In this document: one piece after another, positions 26,740 through 36,312 of the stretch
Position numbering within the stretch: the stretch's first letter is position 1
Layout of the letters: every line of letters starts with the position of its first letter
Source of the DNA: Hahella sp. HN01
Lineage (GTDB): Bacteria; Pseudomonadota; Gammaproteobacteria; Pseudomonadales; Oleiphilaceae
Length of the DNA stretch: 64,000 nucleotides
Assembly: GCF_018986435.1 (NCBI RefSeq)
Contig: NZ_JAHMIN010000012.1
Coordinates: 46,410 to 110,409 of the forward strand
Reading direction: 5' to 3'
Notes under the pieces: model-generated
What the model saw: the letters and a program-made list of their open reading frames with translations, nothing else
Told to the model about the DNA's origin: nothing
The model's database searches: none
Program-made: the position numbers and the translations under genes

Positions 26740-27258
26740 TTATCGCATGCGACCACGGCGACTGCCCGACACCGATCCAATACGCATCAAACTTTGCTGA
26801 GTATGCAGATGACAGACAGCGATCGCCAGAGCGTCCGCCGCGTCCGCCTGCGGCTTGGCCTCCAAAGCCAGCATTGCCTGCATCATATGTTGCACCTGCC
26901 ACTTTTCCGCATTCCCTTTACCTACGACAGACTGCTTTACCTTTTTGGCGGAGTATTCCGCCACCTGCAGTCCCTGCTCCGCCATGGCCAGAATCGCCAC
27001 GCCTCGCGCCTGCCCCAGCTTCAGCGCGGAGTCCGCGTTACGAGCCATAAAAACCTGCTCAATCGCCGCTTCGTGAGGCGCATACATGCTGACGACCTGA
27101 GTTACCCCCAGATAGATACAACGCAGGCGCTCAGCCAATGTCTCCCCGGTAACGCGAATACAACCGCTGGCGACATAGCGAGGCTTGCCGCCTCCCCACT
27201 CCACCACACCATAACCCGTGAATCGCGAACCGGGGTCTATACCTAACACTTTCAACAT
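26740..27258 (-). CDS. ruvC: Crossover junction endodeoxyribonuclease RuvC
   Basis: Resolves Holliday junctions by symmetric nicking. The 172-residue RNase H-like fold has catalytic acidic residues starting at D7 in 'LGIDPGSRFTGYG', an E in 'EAAIEQVF', and two aspartates in 'ADAADALAIAVCH'. The C-terminus has an Arg-rich tail. A terminator separates it from yebC upstream, so ruvCAB probably has its own promoter. Confidence 0.97.
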   Translation of the reverse strand: MLKVLGIDPGSRFTGYGVVEWGGGKPRYVASGCIRVTGETLAERLRCIYLGVTQVVSMYAPHEAAIEQVFMARNADSALKLGQARGVAILAMAEQGLQVAEYSAKKVKQSVVGKGNAEKWQVQHMMQAMLALEAKPQADAADALAIAVCHLHTQQSLMRIGSVSGSRRGRMR

Positions 27259-27344
27259 AAATTGGCCACTTAGCCCGTCAGAACCGTTTCATTTCTATAT
27301 GAGCCGCCCGGATGACGCAAGCCTCAATAACTACGGCAACGCCA

Positions 27345-27370
27345 ACAAAAAAGGCGGCTAAGGCCGCCTT
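27345..27370 (-). terminator. Terminator after yebC
   Basis: AAGGCGGC/GCCGCCTT with a 4-nt loop, followed on the minus strand by TTTTTTGTTGG. It separates yebC from ruvC. Confidence 0.85.
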
Positions 27371-27402
27371 TCAGGAGAAGCTCATGTGTAGCATGTCGCG
27401 AA

Positions 27403-28149
27403 TTAACCGCCCATGCTATCCAGCACTTCATCAGGAATGTCCGCATTACTGTAGACATTCTGAACATCATCCAGGTCTTCCAGCATTTCGATTAGCTTCA
27501 TGACCTTTTCGCCGTTTTCCACATCCAAAGGCGCCATGGTCGCCGGCACCATGGAGACGTCCGCCGATTCTGGCGTCAAGCCCGCCGCCATCAGCGCGTC
27601 TTTGACAGACATGAAGTCTTCAGCGGCGGTTTGCACCTCCACAGAACCGTCATCATTAGCGATAACATCCTGGGCGCCTGCTTCCAGGGCCGCTTCCATC
27701 ACTGCATCTTCATCAACGCCTGGCGCAAATAAAATTACGCCGGTCTTGCTGAACAAGTATGCAACGGAACCATCGGTGCCCAGGTTGCCGCCATGTTTGC
27801 TGAATGCATGACGCACTTCCGCTACGGTGCGATTACGATTATCAGTCATAACTTCAACATACACGGCGACGCCGCCAGGACCGTAGCCCTCGTAGGTCAG
27901 CTCGTCAAAGTTGGAGTCATCGCCGCCGCCTGCGCCGCGTTGAATCGCTTTCTCAATGGTGTCCTTTTTCATATTCACGGTCAGGGCTTTATCCATGACC
28001 GCGCGCAACCTTGGGTTGTCTTCAGGCAATGCTCCATTTTTCGCCGCCACGGTAATTTCCCGGATCAGCTTGGTGAATATCTTTCCGCGCTTGGCGTCTT
28101 GAGACGCCTTACGGTGCTTGATATTGGCCCACTTACTGTGCCCCGCCAT
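27403..28149 (-). CDS. yebC: YebC/PmpR-family transcriptional regulator or translation factor
   Basis: A 248-residue TACO1/YebC-family protein beginning '[23 protein letters not shown]', the family's invariant start, with the three-domain acidic '[23 protein letters not shown]' segment. Relatives repress quorum-sensing genes in Pseudomonas (PmpR), and recent work assigns some members to relief of ribosome stalling; which role applies here is unknown. It sits between aspS and ruvC as in Pseudomonas. Confidence 0.93.
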   Translation of the reverse strand: MAGHSKWANIKHRKASQDAKRGKIFTKLIREITVAAKNGALPEDNPRLRAVMDKALTVNMKKDTIEKAIQRGAGGGDDSNFDELTYEGYGPGGVAVYVEVMTDNRNRTVAEVRHAFSKHGGNLGTDGSVAYLFSKTGVILFAPGVDEDAVMEAALEAGAQDVIANDDGSVEVQTAAEDFMSVKDALMAAGLTPESADVSMVPATMAPLDVENGEKVMKLIEMLEDLDDVQNVYSNADIPDEVLDSMGG

Positions 28150-28233
28150 GTTACTCTCCGCTAAATACTTTTACTTTCAACAAATAGATTTGCCATGCCG
28201 ACGCCAAAGACAGCGCTTTGGCGTCACTCAAAC

Positions 28234-30006
28234 TTATTCAGGCTGCTCGGTTTTACGCAGACGAATATTCAGCTCGCGCAGTTGTCTCGGGTCCACTTTG
28301 CCTGGAGCCTGCGTCATCATGCACATCGCGCTCTGGGTTTTCGGGAATGCAATCACCTCACGAATAGACTGAGCGCCTGTCATCAACATAACCAGACGAT
28401 CCAGACCAAACGCCAAACCACCATGTGGCGGGCAACCAAACTTCAGCGCATCCAGCAGGAAGCCAAACTTCTCTTGCGCTTCTTCCTGACCAATGCCCAG
28501 AATGCGCAACACCGTCTCCTGCATGTCAGAATCGTGAATACGAACGGAGCCGCCGCCCAATTCGGTGCCGTTCAACACCATGTCATAAGCGCGGGACAAC
28601 GCGTTTTCAGGGTCGGATTCCAGCATCTCCACCGCACAGGAAGGCGCAGTGAATGGGTGGTGAATAGCGGTCCAGCCGCCTTCGCCGTCTTCCTCAAACA
28701 TGGGGAAGTCGACAACCCACAGCGGCGCCCATTGTTTCTCAAGCAGGTTAAGGTCATGACCCAGCTTCACGCGCAATGCGCCCAGCGCCTCATTGACGAC
28801 GCGGGTCTTGTCGGTGCCGAAGAAGATAATGTCGCCATCTTCCGCACCCACACGCTCCAACAACTGGTCGATAACGTCAGCGATGTGCTTAACGATCGGA
28901 GACTGCAGCCCCTCAAGACCTTTGGCTTTTTCGTTAACCTTAATATAAGGCAAGCCTTTGGCGCCGTAGATGCCAACAAACTTGGTATAGTCGTCAATCT
29001 GTTTGCGGGACAGCAGTTCGCCGCCCTTGGGAAGACGCAATGCCGCCACACGGCTCTTCGGATCGTTAGCCGGACCGCTGAAAACATTGAAGCTCACGTT
29101 GGTCAACAGGTCGCCCACATCCACCAGTTCCAAAGGAATACGCAGGTCAGGCTTGTCGCTACCGTAACGATTCATCGCTTCGGCGAACGGCATACGCGGA
29201 AATTCTGGTAATTCCACCTCAAGCAGATCGCGGAACATATCCCGCACCAAACGCTCAGTGATGGACATAATTTCGTCTTCGCTTAAGAAGGAAGTCTCAA
29301 TATCCACCTGGGTGAATTCAGGCTGACGGTCTGCGCGCAAGTCTTCATCACGGAAGCACTTGGCGATTTGGTAGTAACGATCTACGCCGGACATCATCAG
29401 CAACTGTTTGAACAACTGCGGAGACTGCGGCAGGGCGAAGAAACTGCCTTCATGAGTACGGCTGGGCACCAGATAATCCCGTGCGCCTTCTGGAGTAGCC
29501 CGAGTCAGGATTGGCGTTTCCACATCCATGAAGCCATTGCTGTCAAGGAAGTTACGGATGTAGCTGGTGACCTTGGAGCGGAAACGCAGCTTGTTGAGCA
29601 TTTCAGGGCGACGCAAGTCCATGTAGCGATAACGCAGACGTACGTCCTCGCCCACCTGAACGAATTCGTCCAACTGGAAGGGAGGCGTTTTCGCCGTGCT
29701 CAGAATCTCCAGCTGTTTGCCCAGCACTTCCACCTTACCGGTGGACATATCGGCGTTGGCCTTTCCATCCGGTCTTAAGCGCACGCGCCCCGTGACCTTC
29801 ACTACGAACTCATCGCGAATCTGCTCTGCCAACTGGAAAACTTCATTTGTATCAGGGTCATACACTACTTGCGCGACACCATCCCGATCTCGCAGATCCA
29901 AAAAGATGACGCCTCCGTGATCGCGACGGCGATGAACCCAACCGCACAGCGTAACTTCTTGATCTACAAGAGATTCGTTGACCTCACCGCAATAATGACT
30001 GCGCAT
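28234..30006 (-). CDS. aspS: Aspartyl-tRNA synthetase
   Basis: Class II synthetase of 590 residues, the bacterial type. It has an N-terminal OB anticodon-binding domain (about 1-105, '[23 protein letters not shown]'), catalytic core motifs including '[18 protein letters not shown]' (motif 2), a GAD insertion (about 300-410), and '[15 protein letters not shown]' (motif 3). It may be discriminating or may also charge tRNA-Asn, which cannot be judged here. A 9-bp hairpin lies in its leader. Confidence 0.97.
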   Translation of the reverse strand: MRSHYCGEVNESLVDQEVTLCGWVHRRRDHGGVIFLDLRDRDGVAQVVYDPDTNEVFQLAEQIRDEFVVKVTGRVRLRPDGKANADMSTGKVEVLGKQLEILSTAKTPPFQLDEFVQVGEDVRLRYRYMDLRRPEMLNKLRFRSKVTSYIRNFLDSNGFMDVETPILTRATPEGARDYLVPSRTHEGSFFALPQSPQLFKQLLMMSGVDRYYQIAKCFRDEDLRADRQPEFTQVDIETSFLSEDEIMSITERLVRDMFRDLLEVELPEFPRMPFAEAMNRYGSDKPDLRIPLELVDVGDLLTNVSFNVFSGPANDPKSRVAALRLPKGGELLSRKQIDDYTKFVGIYGAKGLPYIKVNEKAKGLEGLQSPIVKHIADVIDQLLERVGAEDGDIIFFGTDKTRVVNEALGALRVKLGHDLNLLEKQWAPLWVVDFPMFEEDGEGGWTAIHHPFTAPSCAVEMLESDPENALSRAYDMVLNGTELGGGSVRIHDSDMQETVLRILGIGQEEAQEKFGFLLDALKFGCPPHGGLAFGLDRLVMLMTGAQSIREVIAFPKTQSAMCMMTQAPGKVDPRQLRELNIRLRKTEQPE

Positions 30007-30050
30007 AATCCTGATCCTGTCTTAAATTCTGATTACTGTCTGTTAATTTT

Positions 30051-30074
30051 CAGCCGGAGACCGCGCTCCGGCTG
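30051..30074. repeat. Hairpin in the fmdB-aspS gap
   Basis: CAGCCGGAG/CTCCGGCTG, 9-bp stem and 6-nt loop, 45 bp before the aspS start. It has no T-run on either strand, so it is more likely a leader structure than a terminator. Confidence 0.5.
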
Positions 30075-30101
30075 CATGATATGTATAAAGGGCCGCGCCG
30101 A

Positions 30102-30368
30102 TCAGTCCGCGGAACTGCTGCTTTTAGAGCTGGAACCCGCGCTAGAGGACGAAGAGCCGCTATCGCCCGCCAAGTTTTTCTTCTTGCCGGTTTTAAAATC
30201 TGTCTCATACCAGCCGCCGCCCTTCAGACGAAAACCCGCCGCTGAAATCTTCTTCTTAAACTCGGGCTTCTCGCAGCTTGGGCAGTCGGTTAACGGCGCT
30301 TCACTCAAGCTTTGTAGAACGTCTTTCTCAAACCCGCAGGATTTACAAACGTATTCGTAAATCGGCAT
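30102..30368 (-). CDS. FmdB-family zinc-ribbon protein
   Basis: A small regulatory-type zinc ribbon of 88 residues starting 'MPIYEYVCKSCG', the family signature. The two CxxC pairs are C8/C11 and C29/C32. A glycine-rich link 'GFRLKGGGWYETDFK' follows, then a tail of about 20 residues that is almost all Ser/Gly. It is commonly found upstream of aspS. Function is unknown beyond metal binding. Confidence 0.87.
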   Translation of the reverse strand: MPIYEYVCKSCGFEKDVLQSLSEAPLTDCPSCEKPEFKKKISAAGFRLKGGGWYETDFKTGKKKNLAGDSGSSSSSAGSSSKSSSSAD

Positions 30369-30584
30369 TTTTCTCTGACCTCTTTTCCAGAAAAAACTAA
30401 AAAATCATATTAAGTTTAGAAGGCTTCTAGACGCCCTTGGACAGGTCATTCCACAGAGGGAACAACCGCAGACGGACAAAAAAAGCGCTGTATTATAAAC
30501 ATTATTTTTCGCAAAATCAGTCCTAACCTGTAAACCCTTGATACTAGCGACTTTCGCCCCAACTATCAGGTAGCGCCCAATTCG

Positions 30585-30606
30585 GCCGGTTGGTATATTA
30601 ACCGGC
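30585..30606. repeat. Inverted repeat just upstream of the sigma54 activator gene
   Basis: GCCGGTT/AACCGGC, 7-bp arms around 8 nt, ending 17 bp before the ribosome binding site GAGGGA. It could be an operator or a leader hairpin that modulates the following TTG-started gene. Confidence 0.4.
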
Positions 30607-30637
30607 GGGAACTCAAAATCACACGAGGGAACACACC

Positions 30638-31975
30638 TTGGCAAGTATATTGCTCGTGGACGACGATGAAGGTTTCGTACAAGCCACGCGGACACTCCTA
30701 GAAATGCTGGGGCATGACGCCCGCTCCGCCGCCAGCGTCGCTGAAGCCAACGCGATTCTGCAGGCTGATCAGTTCGATATTGTATTACTTGACCTGATGC
30801 TTCCTGATGGAAGCGGTCTACATGTGCTGGACGCCCTGAATGGCTCCCGCAAGCAACCCGGCCACATCGCCATCGTTACGGGCCACCCGACTGTAAAATC
30901 GCTAGTGAAAACGGTCTGCGGCCCCAACATCAGCTATCTGATCAAACCCATTGATATTGAGCAGATAAAAGCGCTGATCGAAAAGACCAGCCCGGAACAG
31001 TCGGAAATCGACGCGCCCCGCCACTTCAATAGTTTGATCGGCGAATCGCCGGCCATGCGCGAGCTTTACCAGATGATCGAACGCGTCGCCCAAACCAGAG
31101 CCAATGTGCTGCTGCAAGGCGAAAGCGGCGTCGGCAAAGAACTGGTCGCCCGCGCCATCCATGCCGCCGGGGGCTCTCAAGGGCCATTCGTGGCGGCCAA
31201 CTGCGGCGCGCTTTCCCGCGAGTTAATCGGCAGCGAACTGTTTGGACATGAAAAAGGTGCATTTACCGGCGCAGTCAGCAGAAAAATCGGTCTATTCGAA
31301 CAAGCCAAAGGCGGCGTGTTGTTTCTCGACGAAGTCACCGAGATGCCGATCGACATGCAGCCAACGCTGTTGAGAGTACTTGAAACCAATAAAGTCATCC
31401 GAGTCGGCGGCGCCGAAGAGATTCCAGTGGACTGCCGAGTGGTTTCAGCCACCAACCGCACCCAGCAACAGCTGGCGGAAGACGAATGCCTGCGTGAGGA
31501 CATCTACTTCCGTCTGGCCGTATTCCCCATTCAGATTCCGCCTTTGCGGCAGCGCAGGGAAGATATTCCACTATTGGCCAGACGCTTCCTGCAGGAGCTG
31601 AACGAAGAGAATGGCTCCGCTTTCGGACTGGGGGAAAACAGCCTCAAACGACTACAGGATTACGACTGGCCAGGCAATGTGCGCGAGCTGCGTCACGCTA
31701 TTCATCGCGCGTTCATTATGACTGATCCAGCTCAATCCGAACTGAGCCTGCCGGACAATCTCGCCTCTCCTTTCGCCCGCGAGCGACAGGGCTCCCCCGG
31801 ACTGCAGGTGGGCAAAACCATAGAGGAGATGGAGCGCGAGCTTATCACCCTCACCCTCGCCCAGTTAGATGGCGACAAGCGCCGCGCGGCGGACATGCTC
31901 GGCATCAGCTTGAAAACCCTCTATAACCGCCTGAACAGCTATGGAGAGAATGAAAACACGGAAACGCCCGTATAA
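30638..31975 (+). CDS. Sigma54-dependent response regulator (NtrC type)
   Basis: 445 residues. Receiver domain at 1-120 with acid triad D8/D9, phosphoacceptor D52 and the conserved lysine in 'LIKPID'. AAA+ domain at about 130-365 with Walker A 'GESGVGKE', the sigma54-contact loop GAFTGA at 207-212 and 'FLDEV'. Fis-type HTH at about 400-435 ('DKRRAADMLGISLKTLYNRL'). With all three parts present it should activate sigma54 promoters when phosphorylated. Start TTG 30638 with GAGGGA 8 nt upstream. It is first of a tight five-gene signalling block. A sigma54 promoter lies at 36313. Confidence 0.92.
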   Translation: MASILLVDDDEGFVQATRTLLEMLGHDARSAASVAEANAILQADQFDIVLLDLMLPDGSGLHVLDALNGSRKQPGHIAIVTGHPTVKSLVKTVCGPNISYLIKPIDIEQIKALIEKTSPEQSEIDAPRHFNSLIGESPAMRELYQMIERVAQTRANVLLQGESGVGKELVARAIHAAGGSQGPFVAANCGALSRELIGSELFGHEKGAFTGAVSRKIGLFEQAKGGVLFLDEVTEMPIDMQPTLLRVLETNKVIRVGGAEEIPVDCRVVSATNRTQQQLAEDECLREDIYFRLAVFPIQIPPLRQRREDIPLLARRFLQELNEENGSAFGLGENSLKRLQDYDWPGNVRELRHAIHRAFIMTDPAQSELSLPDNLASPFARERQGSPGLQVGKTIEEMERELITLTLAQLDGDKRRAADMLGISLKTLYNRLNSYGENENTETPV

Positions 31976-32008
31976 GTCATTTCCCAATAAAAGAGACAGG
32001 ATGCCCCT

Positions 32009-32230
32009 ATGACCCAGGAAGCCGATATCGCCAAATTAGCGCACGACCTCCGCAATCCGTTGAACAGCATTTCAGTGAATGCGGAGCTGGCCAAGCTCCA
32101 ACTTCAGACCAATCGCGACAAGGAAGAAATCCTGGTGTGCGTGGAGCGCATACTGGAAGAATGCAAACGCTGTAGCGCGCGCATCAACGACTTGGTCAAC
32201 GCCAGCGCAACGGATGCGGATAATGCCTAA
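32009..32230 (+). CDS. Stand-alone histidine phosphoacceptor (DHp/HisKA) mini-protein
   Basis: A 73-residue protein consisting only of a HisKA-like hairpin: helix 1 with the H-box H12-DLRNPLN, then a second helix (about 37-66). There is no ATP-binding domain, sensor or membrane segment. Translation is supported by AGGA 7 nt before ATG 32009, by its tight place (33 bp after the activator gene), and by an 8-bp overlap with the kinase that follows. It cannot phosphorylate itself, so it could relay phosphate between receivers, or bind a receiver or kinase as a decoy. I know of no named family of this size; the function is inference. Confidence 0.75.
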   Translation: MTQEADIAKLAHDLRNPLNSISVNAELAKLQLQTNRDKEEILVCVERILEECKRCSARINDLVNASATDADNA

Positions 32231-33725
32231 CAGACTTCTGGATCACAGTCCAATATTGCTGAGCCGGCGCTGGCGTTTCGCCTTCGCCGCCGTGGCGTTG
32301 CTACTGGTCATCAATGGACTCACTTCCTACCGCGCCATGCGCGAGTTGGTGCGCATTGAGAGCAGCGTCTCCCATACTCTGCAAGTGATCGGCATTATCA
32401 GGAACACCTTCTCGGCCATCCAAGGCGCTGAAACCGGTCAACGGGGCTACCTGATCACCGGCGACGAGGCCTATCTGGAGCCTTTCCATGACGCCATGAA
32501 TTCGCTGGAGATTTACCTTAATCAGCTGCAGGCGACTGACTCGGAAATACCAGGGCAGCAGGAACGCTTCCTGCGCCTACGTCAGGTCACCCAAAGCAAG
32601 ATCAGCGAAATGCGCGAAGTGATCCAACTGCGCAAAAACAGCGACGTGGCGGCGGCCACGGAAATCGTGAATACCGACAAAGGCAAGCGCCTCATGGACA
32701 TCATCAGCAAGCTGGTGGAGGAAATGGAGGCGGAAGAATATGCGCTACTGGCGCAACGACGCCACGAGTCCTATTTGAACCAGCGGGAAACCATCTTCAC
32801 CCTGGTGGCCGCCACACTGGCCAGCCTGGGGCTGATTGGCTTCGTTTATTACCTGCTGCAGAGAAATCTTCGCCAACACACCCGCATCACAGAAATTCTG
32901 CAGACAGAGAATGATCGACTGGAGGAAAAAGTCTCCGAACGCACCGCTGTGCTGACTCACTTTTCCAAAGAGCTTGAACGCAGCAATCGGGAGTTGCAGG
33001 ATTTCGCCTTTGTCGCGTCCCATGACCTGCAAGAGCCGTTAAGAAAAATTCGCGCGTTTGGCGACCGCCTGCAACAGAAGTACGCAGATAAGTTGGAAGA
33101 CAGCGGCGCCGACTATATTCGGCGCATGCAATCCGCCGCAGAGCGCATGTCTCGCCTGATTAATGACCTGCTCTCCTTTTCCCGGGTTTCCACCAAGGCG
33201 CAACCATTCACGCAAGTGGATTTGAACGAGATTCTCGACGAGGTGCTGGAGGACCTGGAGATTCCCATCAATGAAAGCGGCGCCAAAATCAATGCATCTC
33301 CGCTACCGACACTGGACGCGGACCCCACGCAAATGCGCCAGCTGATGCAAAATCTGATTGGCAACTCATTGAAGTTTATTCCTCCTGAACAGCAGCCGCT
33401 AATCACCATCAGCGTGAAGAGCTATCAACATTCACTGCTGGAAGGAGGCGAGGAAACGGAGTGGTGCGAGCTTCGTTTCAGCGATAACGGAATCGGCTTT
33501 GAAGAAAAATTCAAAGACCGGATATTCACCCCTTTCCAGCGCCTGCACCAGCGCGGAGAATATGAGGGAACCGGCATAGGGCTAGCAGTATGCCGTCGCA
33601 TCGTTGAACGCCATAGCGGCGCCATTAACGCCGAGAGCGCCCCCGGCCAGGGCGCCACATTCATTGTGCACCTGCCGCTGCAGCATACGCCTATTTCTGA
33701 AATGGAGCCTGAACAATATGCCTGA
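32223..33725 (+). CDS. CHASE3-type sensor histidine kinase
   Basis: 500 residues. Transmembrane helix 1 at about 17-35, periplasmic CHASE3-like helical domain (about 40-185, with 'GAETGQRGYLITGDEAYLEPF', the family hallmark), transmembrane helix 2 at about 190-212, coiled-coil linker, HisKA with H267 in 'FVASHDLQEPLRKI' (phytochrome-like H-box), then HATPase_c with an N-box 'NLIGNSLKF' and G-boxes to the end. No receiver domain. Start ATG 32223 overlaps the mini-protein stop by 8 bp; longer upstream extensions of this frame are out-of-frame shadow of the mini-protein. It ends 8 bp inside the next gene, indicating translational coupling. Confidence 0.9.
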   Translation: MPNRLLDHSPILLSRRWRFAFAAVALLLVINGLTSYRAMRELVRIESSVSHTLQVIGIIRNTFSAIQGAETGQRGYLITGDEAYLEPFHDAMNSLEIYLNQLQATDSEIPGQQERFLRLRQVTQSKISEMREVIQLRKNSDVAAATEIVNTDKGKRLMDIISKLVEEMEAEEYALLAQRRHESYLNQRETIFTLVAATLASLGLIGFVYYLLQRNLRQHTRITEILQTENDRLEEKVSERTAVLTHFSKELERSNRELQDFAFVASHDLQEPLRKIRAFGDRLQQKYADKLEDSGADYIRRMQSAAERMSRLINDLLSFSRVSTKAQPFTQVDLNEILDEVLEDLEIPINESGAKINASPLPTLDADPTQMRQLMQNLIGNSLKFIPPEQQPLITISVKSYQHSLLEGGEETEWCELRFSDNGIGFEEKFKDRIFTPFQRLHQRGEYEGTGIGLAVCRRIVERHSGAINAESAPGQGATFIVHLPLQHTPISEMEPEQYA

Positions 33726-34173
33726 CACCAAGAGACCACTGGTCATTTTAATGGCGGATGACGACGAAGATGATCGACAGCTCGCCCTGGAAGCCATGCG
33801 CGAGAGCCGTGTGCTGAACGAGCTGCGATTTGTGAAAGATGGTTTTGAACTGATGCAGTATCTGCGTCGAGAAGGCGAGTTTGAAGATCCCGCCAACTCG
33901 CCGACTCCCGGCATCATACTTCTGGACCTGAACATGCCTCGCAAAGACGGCCGCGAAGCGCTGGCGGAGATTAAGGCGGACCCGGCGCTGCGACGCACGC
34001 CAGTCGTCATTCTCACTACCTCGAAAGCAGAGCAGGATATGCTGCGCGGCTATGATCTGGGCGCCGCGTCGTACATCACCAAGCCAGTGACCTTTGAAGG
34101 ACTGGTCGCCCTCATGCGCGCGCTGGGACATTACTGGGTCGAATTCGTGGAACTGCCCAATCACGGCCATTGA
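33718..34173 (+). CDS. Single-domain response regulator (Rcp1-like)
   Basis: A 152-residue receiver-only protein with acid cluster 'DDDEDD' at 14-19, phosphoacceptor D70 ('LLDLNMP'), T in 'ILTTSK' and the conserved K in 'YITKPV'. There is no output domain. The alpha4-beta5 length resembles the Rcp1-type regulators that pair with phytochrome-like kinases, in accord with the preceding kinase's H-box. ATG 33718 overlaps the kinase stop by 8 bp. It probably transfers phosphate onwards or acts by protein contact. Confidence 0.92.
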   Translation: MPDTKRPLVILMADDDEDDRQLALEAMRESRVLNELRFVKDGFELMQYLRREGEFEDPANSPTPGIILLDLNMPRKDGREALAEIKADPALRRTPVVILTTSKAEQDMLRGYDLGAASYITKPVTFEGLVALMRALGHYWVEFVELPNHGH

Positions 34174-34191
34174 TCATCACGGAGGGCGCTA

Positions 34192-36150
34192 ATGACGGAG
34201 AACCAGACGAACTTCCCCACACCGATCAAATTGTTGCTGGTGGAGGACGACGAAGACGACTATATCATCGCCAAGGATCTCCTGGAGCAGATAGCACCCT
34301 CGCAATTCGAGCTGGATTGGGCCAGCAACGCGGAAATAGCCCGCGCCGCCCTGGCCAGAGACGAACACCATGTCTGTCTTATGGACTATCGCTTAGGCCC
34401 GGATGACGGCCTGATGCTATTACGGGAGGCTCCCAAGCTGGGCTTTCACGGGCCGATAATCATGCTTACGGGCCAGGATGACAGCCGCCTTGACGCCGAC
34501 GCGCTTCGTGGAGGAGCCGTCGATTATCTGGTGAAATCCGATCTTAATTCCGCCCATTTGGCCAGATCCATCCGTTATGCGCTAGCGCGCCGGGAAATGG
34601 AAACGGAGAGACTGGAAAGACTGAAGGCGGAAGCGGAAAACCGTTCCAAAAGTGAATTCCTGGCGCACCTGAGTCATGAGTTGCGCACGCCATTGACCGC
34701 CATCCTGGGTTATACCGAGCTGCTCATCGCGCAGGACAATGCGCCCGACAACCTGTCTTATCTGCAGATCGTCCAACGTAATGGGCAGCATCTATTAAGC
34801 CTGCTCAACGACATTCTGGACATCTCCAAGATCGAGGCGGGCAAGCTCGAAATGGAGTTTGTGCGCGTCAACCTGCAGGCATTTCTGGCCGACCTTTACT
34901 CTCTCATGGCGGTGTCCGCACAGGATAAAAACCTGCAACTGAGCTTTATCGCCGACTCGCCTCTACCGGAAAATATTGAAACCGACCCTATTCGTCTGCG
35001 ACAAATATTGTTGAACCTGATCGGCAACGCCATCAAGTTCACCGAACAAGGGGAAGTCACCGTACGCGTACAGATGGTCAAGGAAGAGGAGCAGGAGAAA
35101 GTCCAGTTCAAAGTGCTGGACACCGGCCCCGGCATCAGCCTCGCGGACCAAAAGCGCCTCTTTCAGCCCTTCACTCAGGTTTACGCCAACAGTATGCGCC
35201 GCGGCGAAGGCGCGGGGCTGGGCCTGGCCATCAGTCGTCAATTGGCGCACCGACTGGGCGGCGACATTCGACTGAGCAGCAGACCTGGTGAAGGCAGCGA
35301 TTTCACCGCTATCGTCAAACCCGGCCCGCTGGAAGGCGTGAAACGCATTCAACCAGACCTGGAAACAGGCGGCGCGGCGGAACCTCATGCAACGCGAACC
35401 CATCAAGTGCAGGGCCACCTTTTGGTCGCTGACGATCTGCCGGATATTCGCCGCCTGATCGGCCACCTGGTGGAAAGCGCCGGAGCGCGAGTCAGTTACG
35501 CGCAAAATGGCGCAGAGGCGGTACGCATCGTATCTGAGGCCGCGCAATCGGATAGCCCGATTGATCTGGTGATCATGGATATGCATATGCCCGTGCTGGA
35601 CGGACACTCCGCTACCCGCGAACTGCGTCGCCGCGGCCACGAAACGCCAGTCCTGGCGCTGACCGCCGCCACCATGCGTGGTGAACGGGAACGCTGCCTG
35701 GCCAGCGGCTGTACGGATCATTTGAGCAAGCCGGTCAACGTCAGTCAGCTATTCACACTGATTGAGCGTCATCTACCGAACACACAGGCCAAGTCACCCT
35801 CTTTATTACTAGTGGAAGATAATGCGGACGCCAGCGCCGCTACCGCCGCCCTGCTGGAGCACTTGGGCTGGCGCGTACACTGCGCTGCAAACGGCGCCGA
35901 AGCGCTGGAAATGGCGGAGCGGATAAAGCCTTCTGCGGTCGTGCTGGATTTGAACCTTCCCGATACTGACGGCTACAGTCTAGCCCGGAGAATACGCGAC
36001 CAAGGCCTTCCAGACGCCCGCCTCATTGCATTGAGCGGTTATGCTGAGGACAAACAACGCTCCTCAGAGGCAGGATTTCAGCACCACTTGATGAAGCCTG
36101 TTTCTCTGGGCGAACTGACAGCCGTGCTACCCGCTAAAAACTCGCTTTAA
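34192..36150 (+). CDS. Hybrid histidine kinase with one N-terminal and two C-terminal receivers
   Basis: A 652-residue cytosolic protein: receiver 1 (about 10-130, D65), HisKA with H162 in 'HLSHELRTPLTA', HATPase_c (about 265-385, 'NLIGNAIKF', 'DTGPGIS', 'GAGLGLAIS'), receiver 2 (about 405-520, D463) and receiver 3 (about 533-648, D586). There is no sensor domain and no HPt domain, so input may come through receiver 1, perhaps from the single-domain regulator or the CHASE3 kinase. The phosphotransfer partner must be elsewhere; the nearby 73-residue phosphoacceptor protein is the obvious candidate. GGAGGG lies 6 nt before the ATG. Confidence 0.92.
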   Translation: MTENQTNFPTPIKLLLVEDDEDDYIIAKDLLEQIAPSQFELDWASNAEIARAALARDEHHVCLMDYRLGPDDGLMLLREAPKLGFHGPIIMLTGQDDSRLDADALRGGAVDYLVKSDLNSAHLARSIRYALARREMETERLERLKAEAENRSKSEFLAHLSHELRTPLTAILGYTELLIAQDNAPDNLSYLQIVQRNGQHLLSLLNDILDISKIEAGKLEMEFVRVNLQAFLADLYSLMAVSAQDKNLQLSFIADSPLPENIETDPIRLRQILLNLIGNAIKFTEQGEVTVRVQMVKEEEQEKVQFKVLDTGPGISLADQKRLFQPFTQVYANSMRRGEGAGLGLAISRQLAHRLGGDIRLSSRPGEGSDFTAIVKPGPLEGVKRIQPDLETGGAAEPHATRTHQVQGHLLVADDLPDIRRLIGHLVESAGARVSYAQNGAEAVRIVSEAAQSDSPIDLVIMDMHMPVLDGHSATRELRRRGHETPVLALTAATMRGERERCLASGCTDHLSKPVNVSQLFTLIERHLPNTQAKSPSLLLVEDNADASAATAALLEHLGWRVHCAANGAEALEMAERIKPSAVVLDLNLPDTDGYSLARRIRDQGLPDARLIALSGYAEDKQRSSEAGFQHHLMKPVSLGELTAVLPAKNSL

Positions 36151-36270
36151 CGCCTATTGGCGTTCTCTACCTCCAGGTCGCCTTGTAAAAGCCACAACAA
36201 AGCGGCCTTCCTTTTTTCTTATTTACACGACTTTCTTCCCATTATTTCCCGTCGATCGCCCATCACAGAC

Positions 36271-36307
36271 AAAAACCCATATTTTTCAATAAATTAAATG
36301 GGTTTTT
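36271..36307. promoter_or_regulatory. 10-bp inverted repeat beside the sigma54 promoter
   Basis: AAAAACCCAT (36271-36280) and ATGGGTTTTT (36298-36307), perfect arms 17 bp apart, ending 5 bp before the -24 element. It could be an activator or other regulator operator. It might also be a weak terminator for the hybrid kinase gene, since the right arm ends in T5. Confidence 0.55.
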
Positions 36308-36312
36308 ACGCT

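Noticed and set aside
28195..29211. 338-codon frame antisense to aspS
   Set aside because: Shadow of a conserved synthetase.
32001..32012. Three-codon frame ATG CCC CTA TGA overlapping the mini-protein start
   Set aside because: Too close to be meaningful; the ribosome binding site spacing fits ATG 32009.
34963..35721. 252-codon frame antisense to the hybrid kinase
   Set aside because: Overlaps receiver and ATPase domains with normal coding on the other strand.
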